From: Acidobacteriota bacterium
GTDB taxonomy: Bacteria > Acidobacteriota > UBA6911
Reading direction: 5' to 3'
Assembly: GCA_031271905.1 (NCBI GenBank)
Contig: JAISUT010000019.1
Location: 1-51,951, forward strand
DNA: 51,951 nt
Shown here: in pieces, positions 24,642 to 33,117 of the stretch
How the letters are laid out: every line of letters begins with the position of its first letter
How positions within the stretch are numbered: position 1 is the stretch's first letter
Notes under the pieces: generated by a model
Databases searched by the model: none
What the model saw: only the letters and a program-made list of their open reading frames with translations
Told to the model about the DNA's origin: nothing
Position numbers and translations under genes: made by a program

Positions 24642-25748
24642 ATGAGCGAGTACAACCTGCGCGAACTGGTCATTTCCGGCCACGCCCCGAAGAACGTCCG
24701 CATGTTGATGGCGCGGGGGGCGGCGCCGTTGCAGGCGGAGGAGATGCTCGAGCTGCTGGTGCACCTGCGCAACGACCCCGACGGGGAGGTCGCCGGCCAG
24801 GCCGGAGAGACGCTCGACTCGTGGAACGGCGCCGAAGTCCTCGCCTTGCTCCGCAGCAAGGACTGCCCCGCAGCCGTCCTCGATTATTTCGCCGACCCCG
24901 CGAGGCCGGAGGAGTTCCTGCAGACGATCATCGCCAACCCCGCAACCTCCGGGGAGGCCGTCACGCGCCTCGCCCTCGGCGTCTCGCCGCTCCTCCTGGA
25001 CGCGATCCTGGACAACCGGACGCGCATCTTGGAATACCCCGCGATCCTGGAGGGCATCCGCCGCAACCCGGCGGCGACGCCCCGGACGCTGGGGGTGGTC
25101 GAGGAGATCGAGACCGAATTCCTGGGGGAGAAGCGGAAGGACTACTCGATCGAATCGACCGAAGATGCCGAGGACGCCCCCGGGCCTGCGGACGCCGGCG
25201 CGGCGGCCGTCGACGAGGAGCTCCTGGACATAGAGGCGGAAATAGCCATGCTCTTGGCGTCCCCCCCGCCCGACGACATCGAGCTGTCCCTGGAAGGGCT
25301 GCCCATAGAGACCGAGGACAACGACGCCAACCTCGCCAGCCGCATCGCCACCATGCCGGTGAAAGAGAAGATCAAATACGCCCTGTTCGGCACCCGCGAG
25401 GTGCGCGCCATGCTCGTGCGCGACACCAACCGCGAAGTCGCCCGCTCGGTGTTGCGCAGCCCCAAGCTGCGCGAGAACGAGGTCGAGGGGTTCGCCGCCA
25501 TGCGCAACGTCTCCGACCACGTCCTGCGGGAGATCGGCAACAGCCGCGAGTGGCTCAAGAACACCTTCATCGTCCACAACCTCGTGAAGAACCCGAAGAC
25601 CCCCACGGTCATCTCCATGCGCCTCATGCCCCGCCTGCGCACGCACGACCTGATGCTCATGTCGCGCGACCGCAGCCTCCCGGACGCCACCCGCATCGCC
25701 GCCACGCGCCTCATGAAGCAGCGCCTGGCCAAAGGTTCCAGCAAATAG
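24642..25748 (+). CDS. Helical-repeat (HEAT/leucine-rich-variant-like) protein of unknown function
   Basis: 368 residues, soluble and mostly helical. Short alpha-helical units resemble HEAT or variant repeats with recurring (A/S)R-VL/I and NP patterns: VRMLMARGAAPLQAEEMLEL, IIANPATSGEAVTRLALGVS, VARSVLRSPKLRENEVEGFA and VHNLVKNPKTPTVISMRLMP. An acidic linker (about residues 170-205) splits two repeat blocks. Related proteins of unknown role occur in Acidobacteriota and myxobacteria. It is co-transcribed with the rodZ-like gene, which hints at a scaffold role in cell shape or division. Confidence 0.6.
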   Translation: MSEYNLRELVISGHAPKNVRMLMARGAAPLQAEEMLELLVHLRNDPDGEVAGQAGETLDSWNGAEVLALLRSKDCPAAVLDYFADPARPEEFLQTIIANPATSGEAVTRLALGVSPLLLDAILDNRTRILEYPAILEGIRRNPAATPRTLGVVEEIETEFLGEKRKDYSIESTEDAEDAPGPADAGAAAVDEELLDIEAEIAMLLASPPPDDIELSLEGLPIETEDNDANLASRIATMPVKEKIKYALFGTREVRAMLVRDTNREVARSVLRSPKLRENEVEGFAAMRNVSDHVLREIGNSREWLKNTFIVHNLVKNPKTPTVISMRLMPRLRTHDLMLMSRDRSLPDATRIAATRLMKQRLAKGSSK

Positions 25749-25834
25749 GGGCGCCGCGCCCGCCGCAAGCCGCGGCCGTACCGGGGCCCGTCCGCACCGG
25801 AAGAAATTTTCCCTACCCCGGAAACGGCGGTCTG

Positions 25835-25843
25835 TGCTATAAG
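25835..25843 (+). promoter_or_regulatory. Extended -10 promoter element upstream of small secreted protein
   Basis: TGCTATAAG, a TGn extended -10 with a five-of-six TATAAT match. There is no good -35. It is 95 bp before the ATG at 25938. Confidence 0.4.
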
Positions 25844-25937
25844 GAAAAACAGGTCACGACGATAAGGTGGTTGACGCCCCTCGCGGAAGACGCCGGGAGG
25901 TGCGGATGATTGAGATCAGATCGAAAAGGAGGGAGAC

Positions 25938-26399
25938 ATGAAAGTTCCTAAAATTCGGTTGTCCATCGCCCCCGTCGCCTTGCTCCTCGCGTGGAGCGCA
26001 TTCTCGTTCGCGCAACAAGACGAGGTCGAACGGGAGACGGCGATTCACGAAAACGTCAAGCTGATCGCGCTGGCCCCGTCGGCAGACCTCTCGGCGGAGA
26101 TACAGAAGGACTACCGGGCGTTCCTGCCCATCCTCGAAGAGGCGCTGAAGGAGAACGTCGCCGCGCAAAGCGACGCCTGCGCCCTCACCCTGCGCGTGAC
26201 GCCGGGGATGCGCGAGGTCGGGTCGAAAAAGACCCAGCGGCCGCAGGTGCAGGTCACCGCCCACCGCAAGAACTCCCGGCAGGAGTTCGTCTCCTCGTTC
26301 ATCCTTTACAGCTACATAAACGAGGGGTTGGTGGACAAGGAGGAGACGACGCAGTTCCTGCAAAAACAGGTGCTGAACGTCGCCGAGTGCGCGGAGTAG
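25938..26399 (+). CDS. Small secreted protein of unknown function
   Basis: 153 residues with an AAAAGGAGGG ribosome site. The signal peptide (RLSIAPVALLLAWSAFSFA, ending before QQ) directs it to the periplasm. The mature part has no cysteine pair except ACAL and a terminal AECAE, and is predicted mixed alpha/beta (KLIALAPSADLSAEIQKDYR, QVTAHRKNSRQEFVSSFILY). I do not recognise the family. A GC-rich inverted repeat (GGGGCGGGG with CCCCGCCCC, about 26415-26452) lies between it and the convergent regulator gene. Confidence 0.6.
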   Translation: MKVPKIRLSIAPVALLLAWSAFSFAQQDEVERETAIHENVKLIALAPSADLSAEIQKDYRAFLPILEEALKENVAAQSDACALTLRVTPGMREVGSKKTQRPQVQVTAHRKNSRQEFVSSFILYSYINEGLVDKEETTQFLQKQVLNVAECAE

Positions 26400-26517
26400 C
26401 CTTGGCCGGAGGACGGGGCGGGGTGCCGGGATCCCGGGCGTCCCCGCCCCCGCACAGTCGGAGGGCGCGCGCCCATCCCCGTTCGGCGACGACCGCCCCC
26501 GACGGCCGTCGCGGCGG

Positions 26518-29061
26518 CTATCGCGGGAGGATGCCCTTCTCCACGGCGATGCGGAGGACTTCCGCGACGTCCCCGGTCTCGAACTTGGCGAACAGGGAGT
26601 TCACCGTGTTGCGCACGGCGTGCATGGAAAGGTTGCGGATCGCCGATATCTCCGCGCGCGACAGGTCGAACGCCAGATCCTCCAACACGTCCTTCTCGCA
26701 CTGCGTGAGCACGATGCGCTCCTCCACATGGTGCGCCTCCTTGTATTTCTCGACGAAGCGCCGCTGGTTCGCGGCGTAGGCGGCCGCCGCGTCGTGGACG
26801 CCCTGCAACCAGGCGCGCGGGACGCCGCAGGCGCCGTCGCCCATAGCCGCCTCCACGAGTGCGCGCATGGCGTCGCCCATCTCGATGAACGGCATCGTGA
26901 TGCGGTTTGACAAGGCGAGCCCGTACCCTTGGCGCAACGCCTCCAACGCCCCCGCGCCGTCCCCGATCCGCTCCCGGCACACGGCCTCCAGCACCAGCCA
27001 CTCCAACCGCCCGAACAACACCATCCCCGGCCACCGCCGGTTGCGGATGAACGCCAGCAGCTTTTGGAAATCCCCGGAGACGAGCTGGTGCCGCGCCCGC
27101 ACCAGCTTGCTGAAATTGGCGACGAAGCCGGTCAGTGCGCTCTCATCGAGATCCGTCTTCAGCCATTCCGCCACGCTCTGCGGCTGCCCGAGCATCAGGT
27201 AATAGGTGCCCGCCACGATGTCGAAAGTGATGTTGCGCAAGGCGTACTCCGGCGCGTCGAGCTGCCTTTCCAGCTCCTTCATCGCCCGCTCGGCCTTGGC
27301 GGGCTCCCCGCGCGCGAAGCCGATGCGCAACAGGTAGAGCAACGCCCGGTTGCGCAGGTCGTGCTGCCTGTGCCGCATCGACGCCTCCAACGCCTCGTCG
27401 ATGAACGCCTCCGCAGCGCCCAGCTCGTTCCGATAGAAGCAAAGCTCCCCGCGCGCCAAGGCGTCCATGCCGGACACGTTGCCCCCCATGGCGTGGACCG
27501 TGTGCGACACGGTGCGCGACAGCGCGTCGATGTATTCGTCCATGGCGCCCGGACGATCCGTCGCCACCATGGATATCCACGGCCCCACGACCGCGTGGGT
27601 CATCGCCCCGGACACCGGATAGGGGTTGCGCGAGTAATATTCGTCCTGCTTTATGTAGTAGACGTCGAAGTCGTAGACGTCCGTGAAGGGCGCGGACAGG
27701 TAGCGCGTGTAGCCGAGCGCCGAATAGACGCCCGCCAAGGCGCGGGTGGTGAACGGGGTCTCGGGCATGGCCTCGAACTCGTCCCGGTATCGGCAGCCGA
27801 GTTCGAATGCCTTGTCCAGTTGCCGCAGGCTCAGCTTCAGGCAGAGGTGTATCGCCGCGAACCGCGCGTCGGACAGCTTCGCTGCAGGCGGCGCGTTGTC
27901 GAACATCGGCATGACCAGCTTGGACATGGCGGCGGGGGGTTGCACGGTGGAATCGCACATGATCTGCACGATCGGGGAGTATTCCCCCGTCTTCTCGTAA
28001 TAGTAGATCGCGTCGATCTTGGAGCCCCGGCCGCTGCACCACGCCGCCGCCTGGCGATACGTGTCGCGCACATCTTCCTCCGGCAGCTCCGCCTGTTTCC
28101 GGCACAGGTACTCGCGGAAAAGGGGGTGGAGCATGTACGCGCCCAGCCTGTCGTCGCAGTGAACGCCGAAGCCGATGCGCTCCATCTCCCCGACCAGCCC
28201 CGCGTCCCCCGCGAGCGTCCACACCAGATCCGTCGCCAGGTGGTCGATCAGCGACAGGCGCACCAAGAAGCGTTGCAGGCGTTTGGACGCGGCATGGAAT
28301 ATCTCCGAGTCCAGCAACTTGAAGATGTTCGATTTCATCGCCGTCCACACGTACCCATCCAAAGACGGGTTCTTCTGCAACGCCAACCCCAGCAACACCA
28401 GCGCCAACGCCCATCCGTGCGTTTTCGCGTGGATGGACGCCAGCGCGTCCATCGGGACTGACAGCCCCAACATCTTGAAATATTCGGCGACCTCGTCCCG
28501 CGTGAAGCGCAGGTCGTCCATGGTCACGCTCACGACGGGGACGCCGGAGGGCAACTTCTGCTTCTCGGCGTCCGTGTCCATGCGCGCAATCAAGATGATC
28601 GAGAAATTCGGCAACGGCGACCTTGTGGAGCGTTCAAAGAACCGGAGTATCGCCGGGTTGTGGATCAGGTGGCAGTCGTCGAACACGGCGACGAGCTGGT
28701 CGTCTTCGAGGCGCTCCTCCAGGACGACGCGGCGGTATCGCCTGAAGTCCGCGTTCGTCTCGGGAAAGTCCAGTTGCCTGAGTCGCTCCGCCATGCGCAT
28801 GTTGTAGGAGGCGGTCGCCCGGACGAGGTTCTCCCAGAACCTCCCGCCGGCGTTGTCGCGCTCGGTGAGTTGCAGCCACAACGTGTCGACGTCTTGTTTT
28901 CTCAGGAAAGCCGACACGGCGCTGGTCTTGCCATAGCCCGCGCCCGCGCGGACGGAGACGAGGGTGCCGCTGCGCACCGCTTCGGCGAGCAGGTTGTTGA
29001 TGCGGGGGCGCTCCAAGTAAACGGTCGCGCCGCCGAGTGGGGCTTGCTGGATCACGGACAT
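26518..29061 (-). CDS. MalT/LuxR-type large ATP-dependent transcriptional regulator (STAND)
   Basis: 847 residues, the normal size for LAL/MalT-type regulators. Walker A GAGYGKTS is at residues 40-47, Walker B LVAVFDDCHLI near 118, then GLAL and arrayed TPR-like helices from about 400 to 770 as signal sensor. A C-terminal LuxR HTH spans about 785-847 (LSRAEISAIRNLSMHAVRNT, VNSLFAKFETGDVAEVL). These regulators oligomerise on ligand binding and activate transcription. The ATG at 29061 matches the family start; its GAGG is immediately adjacent, which is weak. No co-regulated gene is obvious next to it. Confidence 0.9.
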   Translation of the reverse strand: MSVIQQAPLGGATVYLERPRINNLLAEAVRSGTLVSVRAGAGYGKTSAVSAFLRKQDVDTLWLQLTERDNAGGRFWENLVRATASYNMRMAERLRQLDFPETNADFRRYRRVVLEERLEDDQLVAVFDDCHLIHNPAILRFFERSTRSPLPNFSIILIARMDTDAEKQKLPSGVPVVSVTMDDLRFTRDEVAEYFKMLGLSVPMDALASIHAKTHGWALALVLLGLALQKNPSLDGYVWTAMKSNIFKLLDSEIFHAASKRLQRFLVRLSLIDHLATDLVWTLAGDAGLVGEMERIGFGVHCDDRLGAYMLHPLFREYLCRKQAELPEEDVRDTYRQAAAWCSGRGSKIDAIYYYEKTGEYSPIVQIMCDSTVQPPAAMSKLVMPMFDNAPPAAKLSDARFAAIHLCLKLSLRQLDKAFELGCRYRDEFEAMPETPFTTRALAGVYSALGYTRYLSAPFTDVYDFDVYYIKQDEYYSRNPYPVSGAMTHAVVGPWISMVATDRPGAMDEYIDALSRTVSHTVHAMGGNVSGMDALARGELCFYRNELGAAEAFIDEALEASMRHRQHDLRNRALLYLLRIGFARGEPAKAERAMKELERQLDAPEYALRNITFDIVAGTYYLMLGQPQSVAEWLKTDLDESALTGFVANFSKLVRARHQLVSGDFQKLLAFIRNRRWPGMVLFGRLEWLVLEAVCRERIGDGAGALEALRQGYGLALSNRITMPFIEMGDAMRALVEAAMGDGACGVPRAWLQGVHDAAAAYAANQRRFVEKYKEAHHVEERIVLTQCEKDVLEDLAFDLSRAEISAIRNLSMHAVRNTVNSLFAKFETGDVAEVLRIAVEKGILPR

Positions 29062-29134
29062 CCTCGGGTCATAGTTTCGCGGTTCGCCGCAGGGGGCGGG
29101 GCGACGCCGTCCCCACGCATGTTTGAATTCGTCT

Positions 29135-29143
29135 ATGATAGCA
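29135..29143 (-). promoter_or_regulatory. Extended -10 element of the STAND regulator gene
   Basis: On the minus strand TGCTATCAT, a TGn extended -10 with five of six bases of TATAAT. The predicted start near 29128 leaves a leader of about 67 nt. Confidence 0.45.
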
Positions 29144-29204
29144 CAAAGCGGAAGGGAGGTCGCAGTTTTCATCTTCACCGCTTCACCTGCGGCCCCAGCA
29201 CACC

Positions 29205-30344
29205 CTACGCCCGCAACGCGGCGTCCAGGTCGTCGACGAGGTCGTCCACGTCCTCCAGCCCGACCGAGAGCCGGAGCAGGTTCTCGTTGATGCCCGCCTG
29301 GTCGCGCAGCGCCGGATCCATCGAGGCGTGGGACATGCTCACCGGGTGCTCCAGCAGCGACTCGACGCCGCCCAGGGACTCGGCCAGCGCGAACACCTTG
29401 ACCGAGCGCATGACGCGGTGGACGTCCGCCAAGCCCCCCGCGACCTCGAAGGAGACCATGCCGCCGAAGCCCGACTGCTGGCGGCGCGCGACGGCGTGGT
29501 TCGGATGCGTCGCCAGCCCCGGGTAGTAGACCTTGCGAACCCCGGGGTGCCCGGACAGGAAGCGGGCGACCGCCGCCGCGTTCTTCTCGTGCAGGTGCAT
29601 CCTCGGGACGAGCGTCTTGACGCCGCGCAACACCAGCCAGCAGTCGAAGGGCGACGCCCCCTGCCCCAGGGTGTTGGCGAGGAATTGCAGGCGCTCCACC
29701 GTCCCGGCGTCTTTGGCCACGATGGCTCCGCCCACCACGTCGCTGTGGCCGTTCAGGTATTTCGTGGTGGAGTGGACGACGACGTCCGCCCCCAGCTCGA
29801 ACGGGCGTTGGTTGGCGGGTGACAGGAAGGTGTTGTCCACGACGGCCGTCGCCCCGCACCCGTGCGCCACGCGCGCGACCTCGCGGATGTCCAGGATGTT
29901 CAGCAAGGGGTTGCTGGGGGTCTCTATCCAGACCGCCTTGGTCTCGGGCCGGAACGCGGCTTCGAGCGCCGCCTGGTCTTGGAGGTTCACGAAGCTCAGC
30001 CGCAGGCCGAACTGCTCCTCGTACAGGTGCAGGAGCCGGTAGGTGCCGCCGTAGCAGTCGTGCGTGCAGACGATGTGGTCGCCCGGCTTGAAAAGGTGCA
30101 GCACCGTGGTGATGGCGGCCATGCCGGTGGCGGTGGCGACGGCGCCGGCGCCACCCTCGAGCGAGGCGATGTTCTCCTCGAGGGCGCGGCGCGTGGGGTT
30201 GCCCGCGCGGGTGTAGTCGTAGCCCGCGTTGACGCCGACGTCGGTGAAACGGAACGTCGATGTCTGGTAGATGGGGGTGATGACGCTGTTGTAGGCGGTG
30301 TCCTTATCGACGCCGACGTGAATCGTCCGGGTTTGCAAGCGCAT
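29205..30344 (-). CDS. metB: Cystathionine gamma-synthase/lyase-type PLP enzyme
   Basis: 379 residues from the ATG at 30344 (GGAGGACGGAC upstream). The PLP lysine is near residue 195 in HSTTKYLNGHSDVVGG. Other blocks are YDYTRAGNPTRRALEENIAS and IWIETPSNPLLNILDI-like WIETPSNPLLNILDIREVAR. The C-terminal SLGGVESLLEHPVSMSHASM distinguishes gamma-synthase/lyase proteins from O-acetylhomoserine sulfhydrylases. The reaction is formation or cleavage of cystathionine in methionine/cysteine metabolism. A SAM riboswitch in its leader favours a biosynthetic, methionine-pathway role, hence metB rather than a lyase. Confidence 0.88.
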   Translation of the reverse strand: MRLQTRTIHVGVDKDTAYNSVITPIYQTSTFRFTDVGVNAGYDYTRAGNPTRRALEENIASLEGGAGAVATATGMAAITTVLHLFKPGDHIVCTHDCYGGTYRLLHLYEEQFGLRLSFVNLQDQAALEAAFRPETKAVWIETPSNPLLNILDIREVARVAHGCGATAVVDNTFLSPANQRPFELGADVVVHSTTKYLNGHSDVVGGAIVAKDAGTVERLQFLANTLGQGASPFDCWLVLRGVKTLVPRMHLHEKNAAAVARFLSGHPGVRKVYYPGLATHPNHAVARRQQSGFGGMVSFEVAGGLADVHRVMRSVKVFALAESLGGVESLLEHPVSMSHASMDPALRDQAGINENLLRLSVGLEDVDDLVDDLDAALRA

Positions 30345-30367
30345 GTCCGTCCTCCGTCGCAAGTGCG

Positions 30368-30404
30368 AAAAAAAAAAGCCTCTCCGATGACGTGGGGAAG
30401 AGGC
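30368..30404 (-). terminator. Intrinsic terminator, expression platform of the SAM riboswitch
   Basis: On the minus strand GCCTCT (30399-30404) pairs with AGAGGC (30378-30383) and is followed by ten T (30368-30377). Its 5' arm can instead pair with GGAAGAG next to the aptamer's last helix, an antiterminator. It lies 24 bp before the metB ATG. Confidence 0.88.
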
Positions 30405-30427
30405 GTGCGAAAGACGGTCGGCTCTTC

Positions 30428-30548
30428 CTCATCTTTCCCCGCCGAAACCGCGCGGGGCAGGAATTAGCACCTGGCATCCAGCCGGCTCGCGAGCTGGATC
30501 GGTTGCTACGGCGTCGCTGGGCCTGTTCCCTCAGCCGTTCTCGATAAG
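30428..30548 (-). ncRNA. SAM-I riboswitch (S-box) controlling metB
   Basis: Read on the minus strand, P1 is CTTATC (30543-30548) pairing with GATGAG (30428-30433). In order come the signature blocks CTGAGGGAACAGGCCC, GTAGCAACC, GGTGCTAATTCCTGCC and GGAAAGATGAGG, all close to S-box consensus. Binding of S-adenosylmethionine should favour the downstream terminator and switch metB off. Length and order are canonical. Confidence 0.95.
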
Positions 30549-30592
30549 TTCGCGCCCGGCGCGCCTTCCCGGCGCCCCGGACGCTGACGAGA

Positions 30593-30621
30593 TATATACC
30601 ACACGGCGCGGGCGTGTGCAG
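30593..30621 (-). promoter_or_regulatory. Promoter of the riboswitch-metB transcript
   Basis: On the minus strand CTGCAC (30616-30621), 17 bases, TATATA (30593-30598), with TGG directly upstream as an extended -10. It lies 45 bp before the riboswitch P1 helix. Confidence 0.5.
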
Positions 30622-30700
30622 GGAGAATGTGTGAAATATTTGCGGTCGGCGCGCCGCTGTGCTTTTATTGCTGTTCGCAATGGCTCGGACGGGGGGTTCC

Positions 30701-31744
30701 ATGGAAAACGGGGTTTCAAACGGCATGCCGGGGCGCTATTCCCGGCAAGTGCTCTTCGGCGGCATCGGCGAGGCGGGCCAGGCGCGCATCATGCGGTCGC
30801 GGGTGGCCGTCGTCGGTTGCGGCGCGCTCGGCGCGATGCAGGCGTCGCTGCTCGCACGCGCAGGGGTCGGGACGCTGCGCGTCATCGACCGCGACTTCGT
30901 CGAGGAGAGCAACCTGCAGCGGCAGGTGCTGTTCGACGAGGCGGACGTCCGCGACGCGCTCCCAAAGGCGGCGGCGGCGGAGAGGAAGTTGCGCGCCGTC
31001 AACTCGCTGATCGCGGTCGAGGGCGTCGTCGATGACGTGAACGCCACGTCCATAGGCCGGCTGCTCGACGGCTTCGACCTGATCCTGGACGCGGCGGACA
31101 ATTTCAACGTCCGCTTCCTCGTCAACGAATACGCGGTCAAAAACAAAGTCCCGTGGATCTACGGCGCCTGCGTGGGCGCCTACGGGTTGACATTCCCCGT
31201 CCTGCCGGGGGAGGGGGCGTGCCTGCGCTGCGTGTTCGAGTCGGCGCCGCCGCCGGGGGCCTCCCCCTCGTGCGACACCGCCGGCGTCATCGGCCCCGTC
31301 GTCGGCGCGGTGGCGTCGTTCCAGGTCGCCGAAGCCCTAAAGCTCCTGGCGGGCGCGCGCGACCGCCTGCGGCGCAAGATCACGACGTTCGACCTGTGGG
31401 AGAACCGCTACGACTCCATCAACCTGCCCGAGCCTTTCGCCGACTGCGCCTGTTGCGGGCGGCACGAATACCCCTTCCTCGAAGGGGAGGCGGGCGAGGA
31501 GGTCGCTTCGCTCTGCGGCAGGAACTCGGTGCAGATACGCCCGAAAAACCCGGGGATGCTCGACCTCGAAGGCCTGGCGGCTCGGCTCGGGCGGCTCGGG
31601 CGCGTGGAGCGGAACAAGTTCCTCCTGCGGGCGTCCATCGACGGCCATTCGCTGACCGTGTTCTCCGACGGGCGCGCCATCGTGCAGGGCACCTACGACG
31701 AGTCCGTCGCCAAATCCATCTACGCGAGGTATGTGGGGGGGTGA
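30701..31744 (+). CDS. ThiF/MoeB/HesA-type E1-like adenylyltransferase
   Basis: 347 residues from the ATG at 30701, preceded by GGGGGG; an ATG at 30680 is in frame but has no good site. The nucleotide-binding loop GCGALGAMQASLLARAGVGT, followed by RVIDRDFVEESNLQRQVLF and DAADNFNVRFLVNEYAVKN, is the E1 signature. Zinc cysteines are CLRC and CACC. The protein activates the C-terminus of a ubiquitin-like sulfur carrier (ThiS/MoaD/CysO type). An extra 75-residue C-terminal region is basic and not obviously rhodanese-like. Lying 212 bp before cysK and divergent from metB, it points to sulfur-carrier-dependent cysteine or methionine synthesis. No carrier gene is seen. Confidence 0.85.
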   Translation: MENGVSNGMPGRYSRQVLFGGIGEAGQARIMRSRVAVVGCGALGAMQASLLARAGVGTLRVIDRDFVEESNLQRQVLFDEADVRDALPKAAAAERKLRAVNSLIAVEGVVDDVNATSIGRLLDGFDLILDAADNFNVRFLVNEYAVKNKVPWIYGACVGAYGLTFPVLPGEGACLRCVFESAPPPGASPSCDTAGVIGPVVGAVASFQVAEALKLLAGARDRLRRKITTFDLWENRYDSINLPEPFADCACCGRHEYPFLEGEAGEEVASLCGRNSVQIRPKNPGMLDLEGLAARLGRLGRVERNKFLLRASIDGHSLTVFSDGRAIVQGTYDESVAKSIYARYVGG

Positions 31745-31788
31745 ACAAGCCGGGTTCGCGAAAAAATCACAAATATTAATAAACCCTA

Positions 31789-31820
31789 TTGACAATATAT
31801 AGATTACAGTGCAGTATAGT
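31789..31820 (+). promoter_or_regulatory. Promoter region of cysK, AT-rich
   Basis: Perfect TTGACA at 31789-31794. Candidate -10 boxes are CAGTAT (31812-31817, 17-base spacer) and TATAGT (31815-31820, 20-base spacer). The AT-rich stretch 31760-31825 contrasts with its neighbours and could bind a redox or sulfur regulator. The following leader of about 130 nt contains a GGCAAT/ATTGCC hairpin near 31832-31854 and the palindrome AGACGTCT. Confidence 0.6.
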
Positions 31821-31956
31821 CGCGTGACGAAGGCGGCAATCGGCAATCATTGCCATGTTGGCGCCCGGCGACCGGACGCGCCGCCGGCGGCGAGACGAAC
31901 GACGGACGACCGACGGATTTAAAAGACGTCTGACAATTAAAAATGGAGGAGCAGAA

Positions 31957-32922
31957 ATGGCTCGAATCTATGACGACAACTCATTGTCCATCGGCAACAC
32001 CCCTTTGATTAAACTGAACCGCCTCACGGCGGGCCTCCCGGCGACGGTCGTGGCGAAGATCGAGGGACGCAACCCGTCCTATTCCGTCAAATGCCGCCTG
32101 GGCGCGGCGCTCATCTGGGACGCGGAGAAGAAGGGCATCCTCAAACCCGGCTCCGACGTCACCATCGTCGAGCCGACCAGCGGCAACACCGGCATCGCGC
32201 TGGCATTCGTCGCCGCCGCGCGCGGCTACAAGCTGATCCTGACCATGCCGGAGACGATGTCGCTGGAACGCCGCCGCCTGCTGAAGGCGTTCGGCGCGGA
32301 CTTGATCCTGACCGAAGGCGCGAAGGGGATGCCCGGCGCCATCGCCAAGGCCGAGGAGCTGGCGGCCTCCGACCCCAAGAAATATTGGATCCCGCAGCAG
32401 TTCAAGAACCCCGCGAACCCGGAGATCCATTTCAAGACGACCGGCCCGGAGATTTGGGACGACACCGACGGCAAGGCCGCCATCCTGATCTCGGGCGTGG
32501 GCACGGGCGGCACGATCACCGGCGTCAGCCGCTATTTCAAGCAGGAGAAGAAGGCCCCGTTGTGGAGCGTCGCGGTGGAGCCCTCCGAATCGCCGGTGCT
32601 GGCAGCCGTCAAACGCGGCGATCCGCCCAAGTCGGGTCCGCACAAGATCCAAGGCATCGGCGCCGGGTTCAAGCCTGACGTGCTCGACCTCGACCTGGTG
32701 GACGAGATCCAAGGCATCTCCAGCGACGAGGCGGTCGAGACCGCGCGCCGCCTGCACAGGGAGGAAGGCATCACCGCCGGCATCTCCTCCGGCGCGGCGG
32801 CGGCGGCGGCCGTCAAGGTGGCGGCGCGCCCCGAGAACGCGGGCAAGCTGATCGTGGCGATCCTGCCGGACGCCGGCGACCGCTACCATTCCTCGATCCT
32901 GTTCCAGAACATCACGGTGTGA
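31957..32922 (+). CDS. cysK: Cysteine synthase (O-acetylserine sulfhydrylase)
   Basis: 321 residues from the ATG at 31957 (GGAGGAG upstream). The PLP lysine is K45 in [12 protein letters not shown], and [20 protein letters not shown] and [19 protein letters not shown] are the phosphate and PLP binding loops. The C-terminus [15 protein letters not shown] is typical of CysK. It makes cysteine from O-acetylserine and sulfide. Pairing with a ThiF-type enzyme raises the alternative of a CysM-type enzyme using a thiocarboxylated carrier. Confidence 0.95.
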   Translation: MARIYDDNSLSIGNTPLIKLNRLTAGLPATVVAKIEGRNPSYSVKCRLGAALIWDAEKKGILKPGSDVTIVEPTSGNTGIALAFVAAARGYKLILTMPETMSLERRRLLKAFGADLILTEGAKGMPGAIAKAEELAASDPKKYWIPQQFKNPANPEIHFKTTGPEIWDDTDGKAAILISGVGTGGTITGVSRYFKQEKKAPLWSVAVEPSESPVLAAVKRGDPPKSGPHKIQGIGAGFKPDVLDLDLVDEIQGISSDEAVETARRLHREEGITAGISSGAAAAAAVKVAARPENAGKLIVAILPDAGDRYHSSILFQNITV

Positions 32923-32951
32923 CGGCGCCTACGCCGCGTCCACGACGAATC

Positions 32952-32988
32952 GGGGCGCCGGACGCGCATCTGCGGCGTCCGGCGCCCC
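32952..32988 (+). terminator. Long GC hairpin downstream of cysK
   Basis: GGGGCGCCGGACGC (32952-32965) and GCGTCCGGCGCCCC (32975-32988) form a perfect 14-bp stem 30 bp past the cysK stop. There is no T-run, so it may protect the 3' end or act in Rho-dependent termination. Confidence 0.6.
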
Positions 32989-33117
32989 AGCCCCACCCAG
33001 CCCCGCCCTCCCCCGTGAAACTTTCTGGATTTCCGGTCGTAAGTGACCGATAAGCAACCCGTGCCTCGCGCCGCATCGGTCGCGAGGCTGGAAAACATTG
33101 CCCATGGAGGATGTCTC

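Noticed and set aside
31821-31956. Possible T-box or riboswitch in the cysK leader
   Set aside because: No T-box sequence (TGGNACC-like) or S-box blocks; only a weak 6-bp hairpin and one palindrome.
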